A stretch of DNA of 64,000 nucleotides, taken from NCBI RefSeq assembly GCF_003814745.1, contig NZ_RKRD01000001.1:1178001-1242000 (forward strand), written 5' to 3'. Position 1 is the first letter of the stretch, and each line of letters begins with the position of its first letter. Both the position numbers and the translations under genes were made by a program. The notes beneath the pieces are model-generated. The model had not been told where the DNA came from. It saw only the letters and a list, made by a program, of their open reading frames with translations, and did not search any database. Shown here piece by piece: positions 19,024 through 27,877 of the stretch. Source of the DNA: Hydrogenoanaerobacterium saccharovorans (GTDB taxonomy: Bacteria; Bacillota; Clostridia; Oscillospirales; Ruminococcaceae).

Positions 19024-19121
19024 TTTAATCACCTCACTTTAGTTGTATTATTTGTAAGTAATTTGCCATTATTCAAGTTAGATAGAATTATAATAAAAAA
19101 TTTTAATCTTTAAATATACTG

Positions 19122-19150
19122 TTACAACTAAGCGGTAAACATGCTATAAT
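19122..19150 (+). promoter_or_regulatory. promoter of reverse rubrerythrin
   Basis: TTACAA (19122-19127), a 17-base spacer and TATAAT (19145-19150), with a TG-n extended -10. Confidence 0.72.
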
Positions 19151-19189
19151 CAAATTATATAAATATGATTTGTTTATAATTGGTCTTGC

Positions 19190-19218
19190 TTTTAGTATAC
19201 TACCGTGGTATACTAAAA
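19190..19218 (+). promoter_or_regulatory. 11-bp perfect inverted repeat upstream of rubrerythrin
   Basis: TTTTAGTATAC-taccgtg-GTATACTAAAA lies between the promoter and the rubrerythrin start (about +33 to +61). There is no T tract, so it is better explained as an operator or mRNA stem than a terminator. It is not the classical PerR or Fur box. Confidence 0.55.
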
Positions 19219-19272
19219 ACAGGAACAATTCCTATTTACATAATATTGAAAGAAAATTTGGAGGAATTTATA

Positions 19273-19821
19273 ATGAAAACTTTTGTATGTACTGTATGCG
19301 GTTATGTTCACACCGGAAAAGCTGCACCTGAGTTTTGCCCCCAGTGCAAAGCTCCTGCTTCTAAGTTTGAGGAAAAAAGTAATTCGGTAATGTCTTATGC
19401 AGATGAGCATAGAATAGGCGTTGCTGCCGGTGTTGATGCTGAGATTTTAGAAGGTTTGAGAATGAACTTTACCGGTGAGTGCACCGAGGTAGGTATGTAC
19501 CTTGCAATGGCTCGTCAGGCAGAAAGAGAAGGCTACCCCGAAGTAGCTGCTTGTTACACCAAAGCTGCTTACGAAGAAGCAGAACATGCTGCTAAATTTG
19601 CAGAATTATTGGGCGAAGTAGTTTACGCAGATACGAAAAAGAACCTTGAGTTAAGAGTTGCTGCAGAGCATGGTGCTTGTGAGGGTAAGAAAAAAATTGC
19701 AACTCGTGCGAAAGAGCTTGGCCTCGATGCAATTCATGATACTGTACATGAAATGTGTAAAGATGAAGCACGCCACGGTTGTGCATTCCAAGGCCTTTTA
19801 AACAGATATTTTGAAAAATAA
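19273..19821 (+). CDS. reverse rubrerythrin (rubredoxin domain at N-terminus)
   Basis: A 182-residue non-haem iron protein. The rubredoxin-like domain comes first (Cys6, Cys9, Cys22, Cys25), followed by a ferritin-like di-iron four-helix domain with E-G-L-R-M-N-F-T-G-E, E-E-A-E-H-A-A-K-F and D-E-A-R-H. This is the reverse order of classical rubrerythrin. In clostridia reverse rubrerythrins act as NADH-linked peroxide/oxygen reductases in oxidative-stress defence. ATG 19273 follows GGAGGAA with normal spacing; the longer frame from 19180 runs through the inverted repeat and is rejected. It has its own promoter, possible operator and terminator, so it is a single-gene unit. Confidence 0.93.
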   Translation: MKTFVCTVCGYVHTGKAAPEFCPQCKAPASKFEEKSNSVMSYADEHRIGVAAGVDAEILEGLRMNFTGECTEVGMYLAMARQAEREGYPEVAACYTKAAYEEAEHAAKFAELLGEVVYADTKKNLELRVAAEHGACEGKKKIATRAKELGLDAIHDTVHEMCKDEARHGCAFQGLLNRYFEK

Positions 19822-19842
19822 ATTAAAACAAAACAGTTACTT

Positions 19843-19874
19843 AAAAACAGCAGGTATTACCTGCTGTTTTTTTT
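19843..19874 (+). terminator. terminator after rubrerythrin
   Basis: AAAACAGCAGGT-atta-CCTGCTGTTTT plus extra T residues. Confidence 0.93.
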
Positions 19875-20052
19875 ATGAAAGATAAAATACTGCAATAAAT
19901 AATACTAACCATTTAAAGAAAGAAATTGATAGCTGCGGATTTACCGTAGCTTTTTTTGTTGAAAAAACTCATAAAAATTTTAAAAAAGAGTAATTTTGTA
20001 AAATTTTTTGAGAATAATACTTTTACGTATGAAAAGAAGAGGAGGTTTTTAA

Positions 20053-21585
20053 GTGTCTGATAATAAAAACGATGAGCAATCACTTGCGCAGCAAAACGGA
20101 ACAATTGATTACAATCAATACTCAATGGATAGAAGTTTAGCCGTTAATATAAATACGATAACAGATATTTTTAAAGATGACGATACATTGATTTCAAGGC
20201 AATTTTCAAATCAAAACCAGAATAGTGTAAAATGCTGCATTTTTTTTATAGATGGAATGGTCAATAACAAGATAATCAACGAAAATATTATTATGCCAAT
20301 TATAATAAACAGTATCTTATGCCCTACCAACCAGCTTTTGGATTTGATTCAAACGCAGGTAATCGTTTCGAACGATGTAAAGCAAACGGATAATTTTAAA
20401 GATGTCAGTGAAGCCATCATTTACGGAGATACTGTTTTATTTGCAGACGGTGTTTGCGGAGCTTTAATTATAAGCACAAAAGGTTGGCAGCTGCGTTCAG
20501 TATCAGAACCTGACACCGAAAAGGCGTTAAGAGGGCCGCGAGAAGGTTTTACCGAATCCATAATGATAAATTTATCTCTGATACGCAGAAAATTACTGAC
20601 AAGCGATTTAAAATTTAAATTTAAAACTTTTGGAACACGAACAAACACCAAGGCATGTATTTGCTACTTAGATAGTTTGGTAGACAAAAAACTGCTCAAA
20701 GAACTCGACCGCAGGCTTAATAAAATTGATATAGATGGTGTACTGGATACGAACTATATTTCGGAATTGATAAAAGATTCGCCAAACTGCAGTTACAAGA
20801 CAATAGGAGTTACAGAAAAACCCGATATCGTTGCAGCAAAACTACTCGAAGGGCGCGTGGCGCTGATTTTAGACGGTACTCCGGTTGTATTGACAATGCC
20901 CTACTTGTTTATAGAAAACTTTCAGTCGGGTGATGATTACTATCTGAATTACTATTTCGCATCTTTTGGAAGAGTAATACGAATCGTAGGCTTTTTGATA
21001 TCAATCAGTGTTCCAGCCATTTATGTAGCTTTAACCACCTTTCACCGAGAAATGATTCCAACCACTTTGGCACTAAACATTGCAAAATCGCGCCAAGGTG
21101 TACCGTTTCCTACATTTATAGAGTGCTTGGTAATGCTGTTGGTATTCGAATGCATCAGAGAAACCGGCATTCGTATGCCCTCTAATATTGGGCAGGCTTT
21201 GAGTGTGGTAGGTGCATTGGTTATCGGCCAGGCAGCGGTTGAGGCGAAATTTGTCAGTGCTCCCATGGTTATCATTGTAGCAATAACTGCAATTACCGGG
21301 CTTATGAATCCGGGGATCAAAGGGACATCCATTTTGCTAAGGTATTCTCTTTTAATTTTTTCTGCAGTTCTTGGGTTTTACGGCTATCTGTTTGGATTGA
21401 TAGGAATACTCATAAATATATTATCTATTCGGTCTTTCGGCGTTAAGTATACCTCACAAATTACTGCTTATAAAGCACAGGATATGAAAGATAATTTTAT
21501 AAGGGCACCGTGGTGGTTTATGAAAACAAGGCCGAAGTTTTCGCACGTAAATCCAGTGAGAAGTTCGCAGAATGGAGATGGTTGA
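20053..21585 (+). CDS. GerA-family germinant-receptor A subunit
   Basis: A complete 510-residue GerA protein: a hydrophilic N-terminal domain (~1-290, with S-I-L-C-P-T-N, G-P-R-E-G-F-T-E-S and C-I-C-Y-L-D), then about five membrane segments containing P-A-I-Y-V-A-L-T-T-F-H-R-E-M-I-P-T and R-E-T-G-I-R-M-P, and a basic tail. It would form a spore inner-membrane receptor with the B and C subunits encoded downstream. GTG 20053 is supported by AGGAGG 7 bases before it. Base composition is more AT-rich than the first ger locus. Confidence 0.95.
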   Translation: MSDNKNDEQSLAQQNGTIDYNQYSMDRSLAVNINTITDIFKDDDTLISRQFSNQNQNSVKCCIFFIDGMVNNKIINENIIMPIIINSILCPTNQLLDLIQTQVIVSNDVKQTDNFKDVSEAIIYGDTVLFADGVCGALIISTKGWQLRSVSEPDTEKALRGPREGFTESIMINLSLIRRKLLTSDLKFKFKTFGTRTNTKACICYLDSLVDKKLLKELDRRLNKIDIDGVLDTNYISELIKDSPNCSYKTIGVTEKPDIVAAKLLEGRVALILDGTPVVLTMPYLFIENFQSGDDYYLNYYFASFGRVIRIVGFLISISVPAIYVALTTFHREMIPTTLALNIAKSRQGVPFPTFIECLVMLLVFECIRETGIRMPSNIGQALSVVGALVIGQAAVEAKFVSAPMVIIVAITAITGLMNPGIKGTSILLRYSLLIFSAVLGFYGYLFGLIGILINILSIRSFGVKYTSQITAYKAQDMKDNFIRAPWWFMKTRPKFSHVNPVRSSQNGDG

Positions 21586-21586
21586 T

Positions 21587-22735
21587 GTGATTAAAAAATC
21601 AGTATCGATTGTAATAATACTAACACTCAATCTGTTTCTGTTTTGCGGATGTTGGAACTATGCAGAAATCGACCAACAAGCAAATGTATCCGGTCTTGCT
21701 GTGGATGTAGGAAGAAATGGAAAAAAATATCATGTTACGGTTGAAATCATCAGTATGGAAGGCGGAGACGGCAAAGAAGGTGTGCAGACTTCGTTGGTTG
21801 AAGCTGACGGAGATACAATTTTGGAATCAGTGCGAAGAATGATTAGTATTACCTCAAAAAAGCTGTATTTTGGGCATTGCAAGGTGATTGTGTTTAGTAA
21901 AGCAGTTGCAGAAGAGGGAATAATCCCTGTCGTTGATACGGTAATCAGAGACCATGAAATGAGATTAACGATGGATATTGTTGTTTCTAAATCCCAAACG
22001 GCATTGGAGATACTAAAGCAGAAAACGATTATGAACCCTATAGCCTCTTATGAAATTGACGAAATGCTTACATCTAACGAAAGCAGTCTTTCGGAATCTT
22101 ATAAATGTGAAGTTTACCAGATGATTAATATTTTAGAATCGGATGGGATATCCCCTGTAACCCCTGCGTTGGATGTTATTACCACAATCGATGATGGAGA
22201 TACCTTTAAATTATCTGGTATAGCGGTTTTTAATAAGGATAAGTTAATTGGATTTTTAAATGAAGAAGATGCAAAAATTTTTCTGTTTATTAAAGACGAA
22301 ATAAAAAGTGGTACAATATCTGTACAAGCCGATAAAGAAGCAAACCATTTTATAAGTACAGAAATTTATAAAAATAAAACCAAAGTGAAACCGGAAAAAG
22401 TTAACGGAGAACTTGTTATTAATATAAATACTGAATCTGTTGTAGTACCAGAAGAATTTAAGCATGAAAACATTACAAGAGAAGGATTTATTAGTATCTA
22501 CAACGCGCAATTAGAACAGAAAATAAAAAATCTTATTCAAAAAGTTCAAAGTGAGTTTGGAGTGGATGTTTTTGGGTTTGGAGATACTATGCACCAAAAA
22601 AACAATGGTTTATGGCAAGAATATAAGGATAATTGGGTAAAAACGTTTCCAACCGTTAAAGTAAATGTAAAATCTAAAGTGGATATCAGAGGCAGCGGTA
22701 CTACGTACAAAACTATTAAGATTGGGGAATCGTAA
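21587..22735 (+). CDS. Ger(x)C-family germinant-receptor lipoprotein
   Basis: A 382-residue GerC lipoprotein with a long hydrophobic signal peptide ending F-C-G-C-W; Cys22 is the likely lipidated residue. The family motif W-N-Y-A-E-I-D-Q-Q-A follows. GTG 21587 starts just after the gerA stop, with GGAG 9 bases upstream; the in-frame ATG at 21572 would place the ribosome binding site inside the gene. The stop overlaps the ATG of the small membrane-protein gene (TAATG). Confidence 0.92.
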   Translation: MIKKSVSIVIILTLNLFLFCGCWNYAEIDQQANVSGLAVDVGRNGKKYHVTVEIISMEGGDGKEGVQTSLVEADGDTILESVRRMISITSKKLYFGHCKVIVFSKAVAEEGIIPVVDTVIRDHEMRLTMDIVVSKSQTALEILKQKTIMNPIASYEIDEMLTSNESSLSESYKCEVYQMINILESDGISPVTPALDVITTIDDGDTFKLSGIAVFNKDKLIGFLNEEDAKIFLFIKDEIKSGTISVQADKEANHFISTEIYKNKTKVKPEKVNGELVININTESVVVPEEFKHENITREGFISIYNAQLEQKIKNLIQKVQSEFGVDVFGFGDTMHQKNNGLWQEYKDNWVKTFPTVKVNVKSKVDIRGSGTTYKTIKIGES

Positions 22736-22947
22736 TGCTTTTCTTTATTCTTTTTTTAATTTTGTACACCATTATTTTTATAACTGATTTAATGCCTTTA
22801 TATCGTAAAAAACAATCTAAAGCATTTGGCGTTTGCGTGGTTATAATGGTTTTAGGGTTCATCATACAAAGCTGCTTAGTATTTAATGTTCATATTCCTA
22901 GCATTGCATCGGTATTTCTAAATTTATATCACTACTTTTTTAAATAA
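22735..22947 (+). CDS. small two-TM protein of a germinant-receptor operon (D-subunit type)
   Basis: A 70-residue protein with two hydrophobic segments (~1-18 and ~32-50) joined by a basic loop (Y-R-K-K-Q-S-K). Its ATG overlaps the gerC stop by one base, so translation is coupled. Small two-TM 'D' proteins (~70 residues) are known from several Bacillus gerA-type operons, where they modulate receptor function; position, size and topology match that class, though sequence similarity cannot be tested here. Confidence 0.72.
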   Translation: MLFFILFLILYTIIFITDLMPLYRKKQSKAFGVCVVIMVLGFIIQSCLVFNVHIPSIASVFLNLYHYFFK

Positions 22948-22985
22948 AACTTTATTTTTTCATCGTAAGGAGGTGCACCCAATTA

Positions 22986-24080
22986 ATGGAAAAAGAAATT
23001 ATATCATCCAAACAAATGATTAACATTATGATTATTTATATTTTGGGCAGTTCGCTGGTAATGGGCGGTAATACATCCGCCAAGCAAGATTCGTGGATTT
23101 CTATTATTTTAGCAGTTGCTTTTATGATACCAATTTGTCTTGTATATGGGAGACTTTGCAAATTGCATCCGGGTAAAAATATCTATGATATGTTTTATGA
23201 TTGCTTTGGCAAAATTGCCGGTGCGATATTAACAATCATTTTTACGATATATGCGATTCATCTTGGCGCAATGATTATACGAAATTTTACAGAGTTTATT
23301 CAAACCGTATCGCTGCCCGAAACCCCCCAATTTGCAGTAGCAATTGCAATTGGTTTAATATGTATGTGGACAATAGCAGAAGGTATAGAGATATTGGGGC
23401 GCGGTGCAGCAATAGTAATGCCGATTGTATTTGTTGTAATTGTTCTTACGGTGATTATGAATATCAATAATTTGGATCTAAGTTATATACAACCAATATT
23501 TGGGAATAGCTTAAGCAAAATCTTATCGTGTTCTTTATACCATGTTTCCTTTCCTTTTGGAGAAATTGTGCTCTTTTTGTCTGTAGCACAATGTATGGAT
23601 CGCAACACAAACCCATATAGAGTTTATATCACGGCTCTGGTAATTAGCGGTACTTTACTTTTAGTTGCAATGATAAGAAATCTGCTGGTTCTTGGTATGC
23701 CTGTTTTGGAGTCTTTGTATTTTCCATCCTATTCAGCAGTGGGTATAATTAATATTAAGGAATTTATTTCACGTATAGAAGTGCTTGTTACGGGTAACTT
23801 TATTATTTCCGGTCTTGCAAAAGTATGCATTTGTATGTACGCTGCTTGTAAAGGAATTGCAAAATTGTTTGGCATAAAGAAATATAAGCAATTTGTGGCA
23901 CCCGTAGCTGTTTTTATGATTGCTGTTTCAGGTATCGCATTTGCCAATACTATGGAAATGATATCATTTTTAGAGCCTTACAGGATATATGCCCCTGTAC
24001 TGCAAATATTTATACCGTTAATTCTTCTTGCAGTCTCATTGGTTAGAAAACGTAACAATTTAAAAAATACTGCTGAATAA
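22986..24080 (+). CDS. GerB-family germinant-receptor permease subunit
   Basis: A 364-residue polytopic protein of the GerB family with about ten membrane segments. It begins M-E-K-E-I-I-S-S-K-Q-M-I-N-I-M-I and contains I-E-I-L-G-R-G-A and H-V-S-F-P-F-G-E, typical positions of the family. AAGGAGGTG lies 12 bases upstream of the ATG. It closes the gerA-gerC-D-gerB operon, an order different from the gerA-gerB-gerC locus at the window start, and ends at a bidirectional terminator. Confidence 0.93.
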   Translation: MEKEIISSKQMINIMIIYILGSSLVMGGNTSAKQDSWISIILAVAFMIPICLVYGRLCKLHPGKNIYDMFYDCFGKIAGAILTIIFTIYAIHLGAMIIRNFTEFIQTVSLPETPQFAVAIAIGLICMWTIAEGIEILGRGAAIVMPIVFVVIVLTVIMNINNLDLSYIQPIFGNSLSKILSCSLYHVSFPFGEIVLFLSVAQCMDRNTNPYRVYITALVISGTLLLVAMIRNLLVLGMPVLESLYFPSYSAVGIINIKEFISRIEVLVTGNFIISGLAKVCICMYAACKGIAKLFGIKKYKQFVAPVAVFMIAVSGIAFANTMEMISFLEPYRIYAPVLQIFIPLILLAVSLVRKRNNLKNTAE

Positions 24081-24084
24081 AAAT

Positions 24085-24118
24085 AAGACCAACTGTTTAT
24101 CGGTTGGTCTTGATTTTA
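24085..24118. terminator. bidirectional terminator between gerB and the GGDEF gene
   Basis: AAGACCAAC-tgtttatcg-GTTGGTCTT with A-rich and T-rich flanks, serving convergent genes. Confidence 0.85.
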
Positions 24119-25408
24119 TATTATCGTAACTTTATTAAATGTTTTGCTTTTAAATAACTCACAGCGGTTTTTTCCTTGATTTTTAGCACAATAAAGTGCC
24201 TGATCGGCATTGCTGAACAATTCGATATAAGATGTACCATCCTGAGGGTACATTGCAATACCTACACTGCCCGATATTTTACAATCTTTACGATCTTTTA
24301 AATATGTACAGCGAAAGATATTACATATAATTTCGGCATATTTCTCTACCACTTCGCACATTGTTACATTTTGCACAAATACTACAAATTCATCGCCGCC
24401 TACACGCCCAATAACAACCGATTCGTCAAGTACATGACGCATTTTTGCTGCTATTTCACCCAACACCGTATCACCGAACAAATGGCCGAGATGGTCGTTA
24501 ACACCTTTAAAATTATCAATATCTATAACCATCATCGCATGATGTTGGTTTTTGCTGCTTTCCATCAGGCGCTTATTAATTAATTTCTCGCAAGTTATTT
24601 TATTATAGAGTTTGGTGAGAGGGTCTAACTGGGCTTTGCGACGAAGATGTTCTGTCAAACGTTTTTGTTCCGTAATGTCTGAAAAAACGCATGAAGCGAT
24701 GTAACCGCTTTTTTCTTTGCGTATGGTACTGCTTTGCATCATTACCCATACTATTCTGCTATCTTTATGGCGGATGCGAAATTCCAGTTTTGCATTTTCG
24801 CCGTTTTCTATTTGAGAAACAGCAGTATGCACTAAATTTTGTGCATCTTCACTGACAGCAAATCGAAACCCATTTACGTTGCATTTCAACATTTCGTATT
24901 CATCACGTGTATATCCACCCAAACGATAAAATCCCCCCGATGCAAACAATAACTCAATATGATTTGCATTAAATTTTATCTTTGCAGCACCACCGGGGAT
25001 ACTATCCATAAATTCAAACAGAATGTTTTGCTGTTCGATTATTGCGGTAATATCTATCACAGCAACTTGCAAAATCTGCTGCCCATCTACGTCTTGAGTA
25101 TAGTGTCCATTAATTAATAAGCGGGTAGTTCTGCCGTTTTTCTTTACAATACTCAGTTCAAACTTCGTGTCCTTCTTTGTGTGGCGGGGGTTTAAAATGG
25201 CTATCAGTTTTAAAAAATCCTGCTCTGGAATAATATGCTTAATATTTTGCTGGTTGAAATATAAAAATTCCTTGCGAGTATAGCCGATAATATTAAAAAA
25301 TTCTTCGCTTGCATATAACAAAGTGATTTTCTTCCCCAAACGTAAGGAAACAAAGCCACAAGCCAGTTTGTTGAAATTTTTTTTAATCCCTACTTGATAA
25401 TTTTCCAT
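24116..25408 (-). CDS. PAS-PAS-GGDEF diguanylate cyclase
   Basis: A 430-residue cytosolic signalling protein: PAS 1 (~15-115, with A-S-E-E-F-F-N-I-I-G-Y-T), PAS 2 (~130-250, with S-G-G-F-Y-R-L-G-G-Y-T) and a C-terminal GGDEF domain (~255-425) with an intact G-G-D-E-F at 337-341, so c-di-GMP synthesis is expected. No R-x-x-D inhibitory site precedes the signature, and no membrane segment is visible. The N-terminal domains resemble degenerate sensor modules found in many clostridial GGDEF proteins; the signal is unknown. ATG 25408 follows AAGGAG. It stands alone on the minus strand. Confidence 0.93.
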   Translation of the reverse strand: MENYQVGIKKNFNKLACGFVSLRLGKKITLLYASEEFFNIIGYTRKEFLYFNQQNIKHIIPEQDFLKLIAILNPRHTKKDTKFELSIVKKNGRTTRLLINGHYTQDVDGQQILQVAVIDITAIIEQQNILFEFMDSIPGGAAKIKFNANHIELLFASGGFYRLGGYTRDEYEMLKCNVNGFRFAVSEDAQNLVHTAVSQIENGENAKLEFRIRHKDSRIVWVMMQSSTIRKEKSGYIASCVFSDITEQKRLTEHLRRKAQLDPLTKLYNKITCEKLINKRLMESSKNQHHAMMVIDIDNFKGVNDHLGHLFGDTVLGEIAAKMRHVLDESVVIGRVGGDEFVVFVQNVTMCEVVEKYAEIICNIFRCTYLKDRKDCKISGSVGIAMYPQDGTSYIELFSNADQALYCAKNQGKNRCELFKSKTFNKVTII

Positions 25409-25753
25409 TAGAAAATACTCCTTTGCCTGAAGATAAAAATCGACATTAATACTTACTTGCTATCATACATTATTTTGTTTACAAAATCTACATATTCTAC
25501 TTTAATTTAGCAAAAAAATGAGCTGTTTCGCAGAGAATTTATGGTTTAGTATAACTTTTTTGATAACAGCTTATATGCTTTTACATTTTGAGTAGACGGA
25601 TTGTAATAACGAACATTTTTAGTCCTCTCTAAGCCTATTCTTTTTTACCATTTACATCACGCCTGTTTATCGCTATTGAAATGAAACTGCTATAATGGTA
25701 AAATATAATGATATAAAGCTAAAAATAACAAATAACCATCGGAGGATGACGGC
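25409..25753. other. 345-base AT-rich intergenic region between divergent genes
   Basis: No gene is seen. It must hold the divergent promoters of the GGDEF gene and recJ. On the minus strand only a weak TAGATT-N17-TATGAT pair (TATGAT at 25467-25462) is visible; the recJ side is listed separately. Confidence 0.6.
25676..25704 (+). promoter_or_regulatory. probable promoter region of recJ
   Basis: TTGAAA (25676-25681) with TAAAAT (25699-25704) after 17 bases. A TATAAT at 25691-25696 with an extended TG-n lies between them and could be used instead. Confidence 0.5.
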
Positions 25754-27787
25754 TTGGGAATTAAAAAGTGGAACATGATAAAGATAGATAAGCAAAAGTC
25801 GGCAAAACTTGCAGCTTCTACGGGGTTGGATCTGTTTGTCTGTGATATCTTGCAGGCAAGAGGAATGGACACTCCCGAAAAACTGCAGGAGTTTTTTTCT
25901 GAGCAGATAGTTGACCCGTTTTTGCTGCCCGATATGGAAAAAGCCGCAGAGCGCGTGCAAACTGCCATTGATGAGCAGGAGAACATCTGCGTTTACGGTG
26001 ACTACGACTGTGATGGTATCACCAGCACGGTGCTTCTCTATACTTATCTGCAAACTATGGGCGCACAGGTGTCCTATTATATCCCAGACCGCGACCGCGA
26101 GGGTTATGGCTTGAACTTCAGCGCAATTGATGCCTTATCTCAGCGCGGCGTCAATCTAATTATTACGGTTGATAACGGTATATCTGCGTTGGAAGAGATT
26201 GATTATGCAAACTCTCTGGGGATGCAGGTGGTGGTTACTGACCATCACAAACCGCGTGAAACACTGCCCAATGCAGTAGCGGTGGTAGACCCGCACAGAA
26301 CTGACGGTACCGCTCCGTTTAAAAATTTGGCAGGTGTAGGTGTAGTTTTTAAACTTATCTGTGCAATGGAGGGCGGTGACGGCATTGAACTGCTTGATTA
26401 TTATGGTGACCTTACCTGCATAGGCACCATTGCAGATATTGTTTCGCTCACCGGCGAAAACCGTACGATTGTCCGTTATGGGTTAGAGCGCCTGCAATAT
26501 ACAGACAATGTGGGCTTGCGTGCTCTTTTGGAGATATCCGGCTTGATGGATAAGCGCATTACATGTGAGAACGTCGGGTTCATTCTTGCACCCCGCATCA
26601 ATGCGGCAGGAAGAATGGGTATTACACAAAAAGCGGTTGACCTGCTTCTTTGCGAAGATGAAGAGGAGGCACTGGAACTTGCCGCCTTAATTTCGGAGCA
26701 AAACAAAGTAAGGCAGGGGATAGAAACCGAAATATTAAAGGATATTTCCTTGGAAATATCGAAAAATCCGTCCATTTTATACGAGCGTTTGCTGGTGCTT
26801 TCCGGTGAGGGGTGGCACCATGGTATTATTGGCATTGTGTGTTCAAAGATAATGGAGCGGTATGCAAAGCCTTGCCTTCTCATCTCAGTAGACGGTGACG
26901 AAGCACGTGGTTCGGGCAGAAGTATCGAGGGGTTTTCGCTTATAGATGCAATTGCAAAATGCAGCAGTCACCTTACCCGTTACGGTGGGCACACATTGGC
27001 GGCAGGCTTTTCGCTGGATACCGCAAATATTGAAGATTTTGAAGAAAAATTGCTTTTGAACGCAAAAGAAGAATTCGAATTTATGCCGGTTATGACGGTC
27101 AACATTGACCGCGAAATTGCCCCGCAGGAACTCACCGTGCAAAACCTGAAAAAGCTCAGTGTTCTTGAGCCTTTCGGTATGGATAATGAAACGCCGGTTT
27201 TTGCTGTATTGGGTGCACAAATCGAGGCAATTTATCCTATTGGCAGCAACGGCGGACACATTCGTATTCGTCTGCAAAAGGACGGGCACAGTTTTTATGC
27301 TGTATATTTTGGAATGACACAAGAGCGTTTTCCGTATGTAATTGGCGATACTATTGATATTGCTGCGAATTGTGATGTAAATGTTTACAATAACGAAGAA
27401 CGCGTCTCTGTTAAGATAAAAACCGTGCGCCCTACGGGTGTGGATCAGGCAACACTGGTTGACGGAGTGCAGCAGTACGAGCGCTATAAACGTAACGAAA
27501 ACTGGAACGAAAGTGCCAGGGTACGCAATGTGCCCACACGTGATGATATTGCAGTTATCTACCGCTGGCTGCGCGAGCATAAGGGCTACAGCGGCGATTT
27601 TGAAATACTGTACTGTAAATTAGCTCCCCAACAAATAGGCTACTGCAAGCTGCGTTTAGCTTTGGATATCATGACCGAGATGGGGCTTATTACCTGCAAG
27701 CATACAAAGGCGGGTGTCACCATCGCGCTTTGTACAGTAAAGGGGAAGGTAGACCTTGAACAATCTAAAATCTTACAAGTATTATAA
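25754..27787 (+). CDS. recJ: single-stranded-DNA-specific exonuclease RecJ
   Basis: RecJ (677 residues) degrades ssDNA 5' to 3' in recombination and repair. DHH-superfamily metal motifs are present: G-D-Y-D-C-D-G (82-88), T-V-D-N-G-I, and D-H-H (163-165), followed by a DHHA1 domain with G-G-H-T-L-A-A-G (~415) and a C-terminal OB-type domain. It is longer than Escherichia coli RecJ because of a Firmicutes-type C-terminal extension. TTG 25754 is chosen since GGAGG (25741-25745) is 8 bases upstream; the first ATG (25775) is too far. It probably heads a recJ-relA-dtd operon. Confidence 0.95.
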   Translation: MGIKKWNMIKIDKQKSAKLAASTGLDLFVCDILQARGMDTPEKLQEFFSEQIVDPFLLPDMEKAAERVQTAIDEQENICVYGDYDCDGITSTVLLYTYLQTMGAQVSYYIPDRDREGYGLNFSAIDALSQRGVNLIITVDNGISALEEIDYANSLGMQVVVTDHHKPRETLPNAVAVVDPHRTDGTAPFKNLAGVGVVFKLICAMEGGDGIELLDYYGDLTCIGTIADIVSLTGENRTIVRYGLERLQYTDNVGLRALLEISGLMDKRITCENVGFILAPRINAAGRMGITQKAVDLLLCEDEEEALELAALISEQNKVRQGIETEILKDISLEISKNPSILYERLLVLSGEGWHHGIIGIVCSKIMERYAKPCLLISVDGDEARGSGRSIEGFSLIDAIAKCSSHLTRYGGHTLAAGFSLDTANIEDFEEKLLLNAKEEFEFMPVMTVNIDREIAPQELTVQNLKKLSVLEPFGMDNETPVFAVLGAQIEAIYPIGSNGGHIRIRLQKDGHSFYAVYFGMTQERFPYVIGDTIDIAANCDVNVYNNEERVSVKIKTVRPTGVDQATLVDGVQQYERYKRNENWNESARVRNVPTRDDIAVIYRWLREHKGYSGDFEILYCKLAPQQIGYCKLRLALDIMTEMGLITCKHTKAGVTIALCTVKGKVDLEQSKILQVL

Positions 27788-27877
27788 CCGCATCTGCCGT
27801 TTGCGGCACATGGTGCAGTAATTGGGTAAAGCTTATGCCTGGCAAGCTCGCGGGGGGTCCCGCAAGGAGGAAGATGA
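27788..27877 (+). other. recJ-relA gap with two GC-rich hairpins
   Basis: TGCCG-tttg-CGGCA just after recJ, and GCGGG-gggt-CCCGC immediately before the relA ribosome binding site (AAGGAGG). Neither has a T tract. Confidence 0.4.

Noticed and set aside
19180..19272. 31-residue N-terminal extension of rubrerythrin
   Set aside because: It would translate through the inverted repeat and has no ribosome binding site; ATG 19273 has GGAGGAA and starts at the family N-terminus.
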